Source: an uncultured Eubacteriales bacterium
GTDB lineage: Bacteria; Bacillota; Clostridia; Oscillospirales; Oscillospiraceae
DNA: 10,881 nucleotides
Assembly (NCBI GenBank): GCA_900553805.1
Contig: USEU01000064.1
Coordinates: 1-10,881, forward strand
Direction of reading: 5' to 3'
Below the pieces are notes generated by a model. That model was not told where the DNA came from, did no database searches, and saw only the letters and a program-made list of their open reading frames with translations. This document shows positions 1 to 5,846 of the stretch, piece by piece. Each line of letters starts with the position of its first letter. The first letter of the stretch is position 1. The position numbers were made by a program, and so were the translations under genes.

Positions 1-1
1 A

Positions 2-82
2 CACCCCCTCAGTCAGCCCTTACGGGCTGCCAGCTCCCCCACCGGGGAGCCGAGGTTCCCTTGCTGCCCCCACCGGGGAGCC
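2..82 (+). repeat. Two-hairpin GC-rich dispersed repeat, copy A
   Basis: A C-rich lead-in (CACCCCCTCAGT) is followed by two hairpins. Stem 1 is CAGCCC (14-19), loop TTAC, GGGCTG (24-29). Stem 2 is GCTCCCC (33-39), loop CACC, GGGGAGC (44-50). A further 31-bp unit (52-82) repeats the second hairpin and is identical to 651-681. The same architecture recurs at 481-538, 574-712, 4318-4364 and 4502-4553. The copy ends about 10 bp from the stop codon of the DUF559 gene and may extend beyond the left edge. It resembles a MITE or REP-like element; no mobility function is proven. Confidence 0.8.
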
Positions 83-92
83 AAAGTGAAGG

Positions 93-449
93 TTATCCGT
101 GAAATCTTTCCTTTACTGTCAGGTCAATCATTGTGCAGACACCCTCAAAGTTCCTGTCTACATCCAGATTGCTAAAGCGCAGCACCATAAGCCCCCGCCG
201 CTCCAGTTCGGCGGTTCTTGCCGTATCCGCCCGCTGCGCCTCCGGCTCATAGTGACCGCTTCCGTCCAGCTCAAGCACAAGCAATGCTTTCGGGCAGTAA
301 AAATCCACGATATAATGTTCAATTTCCTTTTGTCGAAAGAATCTCACAGGGTAACGCTTCAGGAAGCAATACCAAAGTTTTCTCTCCCAAGGCGTCATAT
401 TCTTACGAAGCTCTCGCGCAAGTTTGACATTTTTGTTGTCGTAATGCAT
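93..449 (-). CDS. DUF559 domain protein, Vsr-like endonuclease fold
   Basis: A 118-residue protein made almost entirely of one DUF559 domain. DUF559 belongs to the PD-(D/E)XK-like superfamily, near very-short-patch-repair endonucleases. Visible landmarks are the N-terminal block ARELRKNMTPWERKLW, the IVDFYC strand with an acidic residue at about 49, the ELDGSGHY core with E60, D62 and H66, and VLRFSNLDV near 90-97. All expected acidic residues are present, so the enzyme could be active. The ATG at 449 was chosen because GGGAGGAG lies about 7 bases upstream; the in-frame ATG at 482 lies inside the flanking repeat and has no such site. The gene stands alone between two inverted copies of the two-hairpin repeat, which suggests a cassette. 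Substrate and biological role are unknown; nuclease activity is inferred from the family. Confidence 0.88.
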   Translation of the reverse strand: MHYDNKNVKLARELRKNMTPWERKLWYCFLKRYPVRFFRQKEIEHYIVDFYCPKALLVLELDGSGHYEPEAQRADTARTAELERRGLMVLRFSNLDVDRNFEGVCTMIDLTVKERFHG

Positions 450-480
450 GTCCTTGCTCCTCCCTATTGGAAACACCCGC

Positions 481-538
481 ACGCTTCCCTCGCTGCCCCC
501 TCTGGGGGAAGTGCCGCGTTAGCGGCAAAGGGGGTATA
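481..538 (-). repeat. Two-hairpin GC-rich dispersed repeat, copy B (inverted)
   Basis: Read on the minus strand this copy begins ATACCCCCT. It forms TGCCGC-TAAC-GCGGCA (arms 522-527 and 512-517) and then a CCCCC-AGA-GGGGG hairpin (504-508 and 496-500). The layout matches copy A but the first stem has a different sequence with full pairing. Its orientation is opposite to copy A, so both C-rich outer ends point away from the DUF559 gene, like terminal inverted repeats. Bases 539-573, between this copy and copy C, show nothing recognisable. Confidence 0.7.
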
Positions 539-573
539 GTTGGTATTTTTGAGCTGGTGCCATTCAACGAATC

Positions 574-712
574 ACACCCCCTCAGTCTCGCTTTGCTCGA
601 CAGCTCCCCCACCAGGGAGCCGAGGCCCTTGCTGCCCCCACCGGGGAGCCGAGGTTCCCTTGCTGCCCCCACCGGGGAGCCGAGGTTCCCTTGCTGCCCC
701 CGCTGGGGAGCC
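574..712 (+). repeat. Two-hairpin repeat, copy C, with 31-bp tandem array
   Basis: The copy starts with CACCCCCTCAGTC and the hairpin-like GTC...GAC segment (585-600), followed by the AGCTCCCCCACCAGGGAGCC hairpin. Three tandem units follow: 622-650 (29 bp), 651-681 (31 bp) and 682-712 (31 bp, two or three substitutions). Each unit contains one GCTGCCCC...GGGGAGCC hairpin. The array ends about 15 bp past the stop codon of the ATPase gene, beyond its 3' end. On the minus strand it has GC hairpins but no T-run, so it is not a typical terminator. Confidence 0.78.
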
Positions 713-726
713 GAGAGGGCCGGGGG

Positions 727-1941
727 TCAGGTCCAGTCTTCGGTCAGGAGAAAATCGCGGATATTGCGGTGTTTGATGCCGTTGCGGCTCATATCGAATT
801 CGTCGAGGGAAACGACGTATTTAGGGAAATTATCGCGGATATTATCATACGCGCCGAATTCGCGGCTGACCGTTTCCTCCGAGGCCAGCAGGTAGGCGAC
901 CTGGACATACAGCTTCTCGCCGCGCTTGCCGCACACAAAGTCAATTTCCTTATCGCCCGTTCTGCCGACGGTCACCTCGTAGCCCCGGCGGAGCAGCTCC
1001 AGGTACACGATATTCTCCAGGATGAGATTGATATCCCGCATGTTGCCGCCGAAAACGGCTTCGCGGATGCCGTGATCGGCAATATAATACTTCTCGTTGG
1101 AGGCAAGGAGCTGCTTGCCCTGCATATCCTCCCGCCTGACCTGATAGAACAGGTACGCCTCGCAGCAGTACCTGATATAATTGAGGATCGTTTCCGGGGC
1201 GACGGCGCGCTGCTCGCTTTTCAGAAATTTCGCAAGGGAGGTCGCGGAGAAGGTCGTCCCCACATTGGCGATCACGTAGGCAATGATCCGCTCCAGCAGA
1301 TCCACATCCCGGATTTTATTTCGCTTTACGATGTCCTTGAGCTGAACGGAGTTGAACAGGTCGTGAAGGTATTGCCTGGAGGGCGCGTCCGCATAACGGA
1401 GGTTCGCGAGATAGGGCATTCCCCCGGCCAGCAGGTACTTCTGGAAGCACTTCTGGACCGGCTCATCGGGTTCAACGGAGCGGTACAGCTCCAGAAATTC
1501 CCCGAAAGAGAACGGATAGATCACGAACTCCACATACCGCCCGCCCAGGTAAGTCGCCAGCTCGCCGGACAGCAGTGTCGCGTTGGAGCCGGTGATATAA
1601 ATGTCGCAGTCCAGCGAAACGCGGAAGGAGTTGACGCATTTCTCCCAGTCCCTGACCTCCTGTATTTCGTCAAAGAACAGGTAGACCTTGCCCTCCATGG
1701 CCGCAGCCCTTTTGATGATCTCATCGTGCAGCGCCTGGGCGGTTTGCAGGTAGGAATAGCGCATATCCTCAAAGTTGATGGAGATAAACTGCGCCGGGCT
1801 GACGCCGGACTGGGTGAGTTCCTGCCGGATCAGCTCCAGCATGACCGACTTCCCGCAGCGGCGGATGCCGGTCATGACCTTAACCAGCTCCGTCCCGATG
1901 AACGGGCGGATACGGCTCATATATCGTTCGCGTTTTATCAT
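727..1941 (-). CDS. AAA family ATPase with C-terminal DUF4143
   Basis: A 404-residue ATP-binding protein of the AAA/DUF4143 family. Walker A is GIRRCGKS (about 25-32), Walker B is VYLFFDEIQ (about 86-94), and a sensor-like segment ITGSNATLLS lies near 116-125. The C-terminal part is DUF4143, with ENIVYLEL, then GDKEIDFV (about 329-336) and YVQVAY (about 345-350), the PD-(D/E)XK-like arrangement usual in this family. No signal peptide or membrane segment is seen. The ATG at 1941 is preferred because AAAGGGGG lies about 10 bases upstream and because the longer GTG start at 1983 would fall upstream of the promoter -10. Base composition is less GC-rich by eye than the met or spoIIE genes, and the gene stands alone beside repeats, which suggests acquisition. 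These proteins are common in gut bacteria; their cellular role is not established. Confidence 0.88.
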   Translation of the reverse strand: MIKRERYMSRIRPFIGTELVKVMTGIRRCGKSVMLELIRQELTQSGVSPAQFISINFEDMRYSYLQTAQALHDEIIKRAAAMEGKVYLFFDEIQEVRDWEKCVNSFRVSLDCDIYITGSNATLLSGELATYLGGRYVEFVIYPFSFGEFLELYRSVEPDEPVQKCFQKYLLAGGMPYLANLRYADAPSRQYLHDLFNSVQLKDIVKRNKIRDVDLLERIIAYVIANVGTTFSATSLAKFLKSEQRAVAPETILNYIRYCCEAYLFYQVRREDMQGKQLLASNEKYYIADHGIREAVFGGNMRDINLILENIVYLELLRRGYEVTVGRTGDKEIDFVCGKRGEKLYVQVAYLLASEETVSREFGAYDNIRDNFPKYVVSLDEFDMSRNGIKHRNIRDFLLTEDWT

Positions 1942-1973
1942 GAATCTCAAGCCCCCTTTCCGTGGTTGGGCGT

Positions 1974-2002
1974 AGTATAACACATTTACAGATGAAATTC
2001 AA
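1974..2002 (-). promoter_or_regulatory. Sigma-A promoter of the ATPase gene
   Basis: On the minus strand TTGAAT (2002-1997) and TATACT (1979-1974) are separated by 17 bases. A TG dinucleotide one base before the -10 makes it an extended -10. The predicted start lies about 26 bases upstream of the ATG at 1941, leaving room for the AAAGGGGG ribosome binding site. This promoter argues against the upstream GTG start. Confidence 0.7.
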
Positions 2003-2015
2003 TGAGAGAATTTTA

Positions 2016-2041
2016 ATTTTATCAGTTATAACTGATAAAAT
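2016..2041. promoter_or_regulatory. Perfect 26-bp palindrome, possible operator
   Basis: The half-site ATTTTATCAGTTA is followed directly by its exact reverse complement, with no spacer. It lies 13 bp upstream of the -35 of the ATPase promoter. The lack of a loop and its A+T richness fit a dimeric DNA-binding protein better than a terminator, and there is no adjacent T-run of the right kind. The inner TATCAGT half resembles TetR-type operator halves, but no regulator gene is next to it. The operator role is inference. Confidence 0.5.
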
Positions 2042-2086
2042 ATTGTATTTTATGAATGGTATCAGATATACATAACGCAATGAGCA

Positions 2087-2181
2087 TTGAATGGAACGCA
2101 GTTCAGCGTGGATGTAGACCAACTATGGAAAGTCAAGCAGGAAGTTGGTCTACAAGGAAACCGGGGGTGCGTTCCATTCAA
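2087..2181. repeat. Nested inverted repeat (14-bp outer and 12-bp inner arms)
   Basis: The outer arms TTGAATGGAACGCA (2087-2100) and TGCGTTCCATTCAA (2168-2181) are exact reverse complements. Nested inside, TGTAGACCAACT (2113-2124) and AGTTGGTCTACA (2143-2154) are also exact. The two stems are separated by 12- and 13-base internal loops, with an 18-base apical loop. The element sits in the gene-free stretch 2042-2270 between the ATPase gene and the met promoter. It could be a small MITE or solo element, a structured RNA, or a recombination or regulatory site. No target duplication and no coding capacity are evident. The rest of 2042-2270 shows nothing else convincing. Confidence 0.75.
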
Positions 2182-2270
2182 CCGGGCTGGAGGAAAATAC
2201 AAAAATCAATGGGCGGATTTGTTGAAAATATTACCTACTCAGCAAGTCGGTAAAAATTTTGGAAAAGCTC

Positions 2271-2299
2271 TTGACAAACGGGAAAAGTTGCGCTAGTAT
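2271..2299 (+). promoter_or_regulatory. Sigma-A promoter of the metNIQ operon
   Basis: A perfect TTGACA (2271-2276) is followed after 17 bases by TAGTAT (2294-2299), a 4/6 match to the -10. Transcription would start near 2306, just before the T-box leader. Confidence 0.75.
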
Positions 2300-2305
2300 A
2301 GCACC

Positions 2306-2578
2306 ATCGATTTTGAGAAGGCAATGAAGGGAAGAGTAAGCCCGCCGATGCCGTGCAGAGAGCCCCGTTTGGTGGAAAGGGGTACGGATAGACGCGCCGA
2401 ACATGGCCCCGGAGCCGCATGGGTGAAGGTTAGCCCATGACGGGTGCGCCCGTTAACGCGCAGGAGTATGCTGGTACTCCCTGAGGCAGCGTCCCGCGAG
2501 GGGGCTGCGAAACAAGGTGGTAACACGGATCTTCATCCGTCCTTGTGCTGATTGGCATGAGGACGGATTTTTTATTTT
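2306..2578 (+). promoter_or_regulatory. T-box leader, probable methionine tRNA sensor
   Basis: The leader carries the canonical T-box series: GAGTA of the specifier loop (2333-2337), the CAGAGAG bulge (2356-2362), the distal GGTGGAAAGG (2371-2380), and GAAC-ATG-G on the 3' side of stem I (specifier ATG 2403-2405). A GGAGTA/TACTCC hairpin (2463-2480) and a GCAGC/GCTGC stem III (2486-2508) follow. The antiterminator is ACAAGG (2512-2517), bulge TGGTAAC (2518-2524), ACGGAT (2525-2530), pairing with ATCCGT and CCTTGT (2535-2546). The T-box UGGU predicts an A at tRNA position 73, as in tRNA-Met; a histidine reading (GAA-CAT) would predict C73 and UGGG. The downstream methionine transporter agrees. 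Uncharged tRNA would favour readthrough. Confidence 0.9.
2535..2578 (+). terminator. Leader terminator of the T-box
   Basis: A 14-bp stem (2535-2548 with 2555-2568, two wobble pairs, loop TGATTG) is followed by a run of six T, an A and four more T. The 5' arm overlaps the 3' half of the antiterminator (2535-2546), so the two folds exclude each other as in known T-boxes. Confidence 0.9.
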
Positions 2579-2596
2579 GAAACGGGAGGGATTTGA

Positions 2597-3598
2597 TTGG
2601 AACCCATTGTGGAGCTGCGCGGACTTTCCAAGACCTTTGGCGCCGGGGCGGAGCAGGTGGCCGCCCTGCAGCAGGTGTCGCTGGCGGTGGAGCCGGGGGA
2701 GATCTTCGGCATCATCGGCCTGTCCGGCGCGGGCAAGAGCACCCTGGTGCGGTGCATCAATCTGCTGGAGCGGCCGGATGAGGGGCAGGTGCTCTTCCAC
2801 GGCCAGAACCTGACGGCCATGTCCACCAAGCAGCTGCGGCAGGTACGGCGGAAGATCTCCATGATCTTCCAGAGCTTCAATCTGCTGGAGCAGCGCACGG
2901 CGCTGGACAATATCTGCTTCCCCCTGGAGCTGGAGGGCGTTCCCAAGGCCAAGGCGAAGCAGCGGGCCAGAGAGCTGCTGGAGATCGTGGGGCTGCCGGA
3001 CAAGGCGAAGGCCTACCCGGTGCAGCTGTCCGGCGGGCAGAAGCAGCGCATCGCCATCGCCCGGGCGCTGGCCTCCGACCCGGAGGTGCTGCTGTGCGAC
3101 GAGGCGACCTCCGCCCTGGACCCCCAGACCACCAACTCCATCCTGAATCTGCTGCAAACCATCAGCCGGGAGCGGGGCATTACGGTGATCCTCATCACCC
3201 ACCAGATGTCCGTGATCGAGCAGATCTGCAACCGGGTGGCCATTCTGGACAGCGGCGTGGTGGCCGAGATCGGCGATGTGGAGCAGGTGTTCTCCAATCC
3301 CCAGTCCGCCGCCGGGCGGCGGCTGGTCTCCCCGGACGTGGCGCTGCCCCTTTCCACCTGGGTGGGGCCGGTGGCCCGGATCGCCTTCAACGGCAATACC
3401 TCCGAGGAGCCGATCATCGCGGAGGTGGCCATGGAGAAGGGCATCAAGCTCAGCATCCTGGGCGCGGACACCCGGAATGTGGACGGCAAGGCCTTCGGCA
3501 CCATGCTGGTGAGCCTGCCGGAGGACGCGGAGAAAAAGCAGGAGGTCCTGGACTATCTCAATCATTTTGACGGCGTGACCGCGGAGGTGATTCAGTAA
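2597..3598 (+). CDS. metN: Methionine ABC transporter ATP-binding protein MetN
   Basis: A 333-residue cytoplasmic ATPase that powers methionine import with MetI and MetQ. It has Walker A GLSGAGKST (41-49), Q-loop FQ (91-92), signature LSGGQ (144-148), Walker B VLLCDE (164-169), the D-loop SALD, and the switch His202. The C-terminal ~80 residues fit the NIL domain, which in MetN proteins binds methionine and inhibits transport. Length is normal for MetN with an NIL domain. The start is TTG at 2597: GGGAGGG lies 6 bases upstream and an in-frame TGA directly precedes it, so no longer form is possible. It is first in the operon behind the T-box and its stop overlaps the metI start by one base. 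Substrate rests on family resemblance, the NIL domain and the Met-type T-box; D-methionine or related compounds may also be carried. Confidence 0.95.
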   Translation: MEPIVELRGLSKTFGAGAEQVAALQQVSLAVEPGEIFGIIGLSGAGKSTLVRCINLLERPDEGQVLFHGQNLTAMSTKQLRQVRRKISMIFQSFNLLEQRTALDNICFPLELEGVPKAKAKQRARELLEIVGLPDKAKAYPVQLSGGQKQRIAIARALASDPEVLLCDEATSALDPQTTNSILNLLQTISRERGITVILITHQMSVIEQICNRVAILDSGVVAEIGDVEQVFSNPQSAAGRRLVSPDVALPLSTWVGPVARIAFNGNTSEEPIIAEVAMEKGIKLSILGADTRNVDGKAFGTMLVSLPEDAEKKQEVLDYLNHFDGVTAEVIQ

Positions 3599-4308
3599 TG
3601 TTTGATTTGTTTTCCGACCCGGTAAAGGTCGCGAACCAGATGCAGATCATTTACAGCGAATATGGCTTTGCCATCTGGGAGACGCTGTACTCCCTGGCGC
3701 TGGAGGTGCTGTTTGCCTATGTCATCGGCCTGCCCCTGGGCGTGCTGCTGGTGACGGGAGAGCGGGAGGGCGTCAAGCCCCTGCCCAAGCCCGTGATGAC
3801 CGTGATGAACGTGGTCATCAACCTGCTGCGCAGCGTGCCGTTCCTGATCCTGATGATCATCTGCCTGCCCCTGTCCAAGGTCATTGTGGGCACCAAGGTG
3901 GGCACCATCGCCACCATCCCGCCCATGGTGATCGCCGCCTTCCCCCTGGTGGCGCGCATGGTGGAGGGAAGCCTGCGGGAGGTGGATCAGGGCGTGGTGG
4001 AGGCCGCGCAGAGCATGGGCGCATCCCCCTGGCAGATCGTCACCAAGGTCATGCTGCCGGAGGCGCTGCCCAGCCTGATCTCCGGCTGCACCATTACGGT
4101 GGCCACCATCCTGGGCTACGGGGCCATGGCCGGTATCATCGGCGGCGGCGGCCTGGGGCAGATCGCCATCAACTATGGCTACTATAATTTCAAGTTCCTG
4201 GTCATGTGGATCGCCGTTATCGGCCTGGTGGTGCTGGTTCAGATCTTCCAGAGCCTGGGCACCTGGCTGTCCGCCAAATGCGACAAACGCCTGCGGAATC
4301 GGAAATAA
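3598..4308 (+). CDS. metI: Methionine ABC transporter permease MetI
   Basis: A 236-residue inner-membrane permease of the MetI/BPD_transp_1 family with about five hydrophobic segments. The cytoplasmic coupling loop that contacts MetN is visible as EAAQSMGASPWQIVTKVMLP (135-154), followed by GYGAMAGIIGGGGLGQIAI, typical of MetI. Length is normal for MetI. The ATG overlaps the metN stop by one base (TAATG), and GGAGGTGA within the metN end supplies the ribosome binding site 7 bases upstream, so the two genes are translationally coupled. It is separated from metQ by about 300 bases filled with repeats, although all three proteins belong to one complex. Confidence 0.95.
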   Translation: MFDLFSDPVKVANQMQIIYSEYGFAIWETLYSLALEVLFAYVIGLPLGVLLVTGEREGVKPLPKPVMTVMNVVINLLRSVPFLILMIICLPLSKVIVGTKVGTIATIPPMVIAAFPLVARMVEGSLREVDQGVVEAAQSMGASPWQIVTKVMLPEALPSLISGCTITVATILGYGAMAGIIGGGGLGQIAINYGYYNFKFLVMWIAVIGLVVLVQIFQSLGTWLSAKCDKRLRNRK

Positions 4309-4317
4309 GTCAATAAA

Positions 4318-4364
4318 CCTCCCCTGAAAGGGGAGGAGAGCCATGCATAGCATGGCGGAGGGGT
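4318..4364 (-). repeat. Two-hairpin dispersed repeat, copy D (inverted)
   Basis: Read on the minus strand a lead-in AACCCCTCC is followed by GCCATGC-TAT-GCATGGC (4340-4356) and CCTCCCC-TTTCA-GGGGAGG (4318-4336). The first stem differs in sequence from the other copies but is perfectly paired over 7 bp. It begins 9 bases after the metI stop codon and would be transcribed in the met mRNA. Confidence 0.72.
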
Positions 4365-4414
4365 TTGCGGTACGCAGAATACCAATTGGAATGCACCAAG
4401 GCGAATCCGCACAG

Positions 4415-4450
4415 GCCCTCTGCGACACCCCCAGGGGAAGCCAAGGAGGG
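4415..4450 (+). repeat. Probable degenerate repeat remnant in the metI-metQ gap
   Basis: The stretch TGCGACACCCCCAGGGG then AAGCCAAGGAGGG resembles the second half of copy C (GACAGCTCCCCCACCAGGGAGCCGAGG) with losses. It lies between copies D and E, flanked by GGCGAAT (4400-4406) and ATTCGCC (4460-4466), a 7-bp inverted pair. Nothing coding is supported in 4365-4501. Confidence 0.35.
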
Positions 4451-4501
4451 CTTGTACGAATTCGCCCAAGATTTCAGAGAACCATAACTGCCTACCGCGA
4501 A

Positions 4502-4553
4502 ACCCCTCAGTCAGGCCCTTTGGGCCTGCCAGCTCCCCTTTCAGGGGAGCCAA
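4502..4553 (+). repeat. Two-hairpin dispersed repeat, copy E
   Basis: ACCCCTCAGT leads into CAGGCCC-TTT-GGGCCTG (4512-4528) and GCTCCCC-TTTCA-GGGGAGC (4532-4550), then CAAGGG. It shares the TTTCA loop of the second hairpin with copy D, while the first stem is different and fully paired. Between it and metQ there is only a small GACGC-GGAA-GCGTC hairpin (4572-4585) before the ribosome binding site. Confidence 0.78.
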
Positions 4554-4609
4554 GGGAAAATATGTATTCTGGACGCGGAAGCGTCTGAAATAAAAAAGGA
4601 GACTTTACT

Positions 4610-5413
4610 ATGAAAAAAATTGCTGTCATCGTACTGTGCCTGGCCCTGGTGCTGAGCCTGGGCGCCTGCGCCAAGAAAAACGACAAGGTCATCACCGTGG
4701 CCGCGTCCCCCACGCCTCACGCCGAAATCCTGAAGGCTGCCGCCAAGGTGCTGGAGAAGGACGGCTGGACCCTGGAGGTCAAGGAATACAGCGACTACGT
4801 GGTGCCCAACAATGTGGTTGAGGACGGCGAGATCGACGCCAACTACTTCCAGCATCAGCCCTACCTGGATACCTTCAACGCCGAGAACGGCACCCATCTG
4901 GTGAGCGTTGCCCAGGTGCACTATGAGCCCTTCGGCATCTACGCCGGCACCAAGAGCAGCATTGCCGACCTGGAAGACGGCGACGAGATCGCCATCCCCA
5001 ACGACGGCTCCAACCGGGCCCGCGCCCTGCTGCTGCTGGAGGCCAACGGCATCATCACCCTGAAGGAGGGTGTGGGCATGGAGGCCACCGCCCTGGACAT
5101 CGTGGACAAGAGCGTGGACGTGAAGGTCCGCGAGGTCGAGGCCGCTCAGGTGCCCAAGGTCCGCGACAGCGTGGCCCTGGCCGTCATCAACGGCAACTAC
5201 GCCCTGCAGGCCGGCCTGAACGTGGAGAAGGACGCCATCGCCTCCGAGGATCCCGACTCCGTTTCCGCCCAGACCTACGCCAACGTGCTGGTGGTGAAGG
5301 AGGGCAACGAGGAGAGCGAGAAGACCCTGGCTCTGAAGAAGGCCCTGCTCAGCGACGACGTCCGCGCCTACATCAACGAGACCTACTCCGGCTCCGTGGT
5401 GCCGCTGTTCTGA
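4610..5413 (+). CDS. metQ: Methionine-binding lipoprotein MetQ (NlpA family)
   Basis: A 267-residue substrate-binding lipoprotein that delivers methionine to MetNI on the outer face of the membrane. The N-terminus MKKIAVIVLCLALVLSL is a lipoprotein signal with lipobox LGAC, so Cys20 would be lipidated after cleavage. Family landmarks are VAASPTPHAEIL (30-41), NYFQHQPYLD (78-87), NDGSNRARAL (131-140) and VINGNYA (192-198); these belong to the Lipoprotein_9/NlpA fold. AAGGAG lies 8 bases before the ATG. It follows metI after a ~300-base gap with hairpin repeats and is closed by a strong terminator, so it is probably on the same transcript. No convincing separate promoter was seen, but one cannot be excluded. 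Hairpins ahead of the gene could alter its mRNA level relative to metNI. Confidence 0.94.
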   Translation: MKKIAVIVLCLALVLSLGACAKKNDKVITVAASPTPHAEILKAAAKVLEKDGWTLEVKEYSDYVVPNNVVEDGEIDANYFQHQPYLDTFNAENGTHLVSVAQVHYEPFGIYAGTKSSIADLEDGDEIAIPNDGSNRARALLLLEANGIITLKEGVGMEATALDIVDKSVDVKVREVEAAQVPKVRDSVALAVINGNYALQAGLNVEKDAIASEDPDSVSAQTYANVLVVKEGNEESEKTLALKKALLSDDVRAYINETYSGSVVPLF

Positions 5414-5427
5414 CCCATATCCCCCCT

Positions 5428-5458
5428 GCCCATGGCCCTCACCGGCCATGGGCTTTTT
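5428..5458 (+). terminator. Rho-independent terminator of metNIQ
   Basis: GCCCATGGCC (5428-5437), loop CTCACC, GGCCATGGGC (5444-5453), then TTTTT. The stem is a perfect 10 bp. The T-run is only on the plus side, so it serves metQ and not clearly the convergent DUF4363 gene. Confidence 0.93.
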
Positions 5459-5465
5459 CATGTCC

Positions 5466-5846
5466 TTAAAAAAAAGTGGACAGGTTCAGGGCGTGGGCCT
5501 CGGCCACGGCCTTCAGGCGCAGGAGGGTGTCGGCGCAGAGGGCGGAGAAATCGGCCTTTTCCTGCTCCCGCACCCAGACGGCCAGCATGGCCAGCTGGCT
5601 GTCGATGTCCTCCAGGCATTGGTGGTCGGCCAGGGCGGCGCGGAAGGTGCGGGTGCGGTCCCACTGCTGCCGGGCCTGGGCCACCAGGGCCTCCGCCTCC
5701 GGGAAGTGCTCCCGCTGTACCTGCTCCATTGCCTCCGCCAGCGACTGGGCCACCGGCTGCTGAGCGGCCTTCATGCCCAGCTGCGTCCCTACGGCCAGGG
5801 CCAGCAACACGGCCAGCAGCCCCGCGCCGATCTTGAATCGTCCCAT
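5466..5846 (-). CDS. DUF4363 family protein
   Basis: A 126-residue protein with one N-terminal hydrophobic segment (about 6-25, IGAGLLAVLLALAVGTQLGM), followed by a helical, charged domain rich in Ala, Glu, Gln and Arg that probably faces outward. It matches the DUF4363 type in length, topology and position: such genes commonly sit directly after a DUF421 gene in Clostridia. The ATG follows the DUF421 stop with no gap (TAAATG), and AAAGGAGG lies about 8 bases upstream inside the DUF421 end, so the pair is translationally coupled. Function is unknown; a partner or accessory role to the DUF421 membrane protein is inference. Confidence 0.8.
   Translation of the reverse strand: MGRFKIGAGLLAVLLALAVGTQLGMKAAQQPVAQSLAEAMEQVQREHFPEAEALVAQARQQWDRTRTFRAALADHQCLEDIDSQLAMLAVWVREQEKADFSALCADTLLRLKAVAEAHALNLSTFF

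Noticed and set aside
622..712. Tandem 31-bp repeats as a CRISPR array
   Set aside because: Units are directly joined with no unique spacers, and no cas gene is nearby.
691..1980. Plus-strand open frame of 429 codons opposite the ATPase gene
   Set aside because: It starts in the tandem repeats and has no recognisable domain; the minus-strand frame has Walker motifs and DUF4143.
2016..2041. Palindrome as a rho-independent terminator or dif site
   Set aside because: It has no spacer loop, low G+C and no following T-run, and does not resemble the Firmicutes dif consensus as remembered.
2056..2296. Small plus-strand open frames upstream of the met promoter
   Set aside because: They run through the nested inverted repeat, lack ribosome binding sites and resemble no known protein.
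2453..3565. Minus-strand open frame opposite metN
   Set aside because: It is a His/Leu/Gln-rich mirror of metN and would run against the T-box leader.
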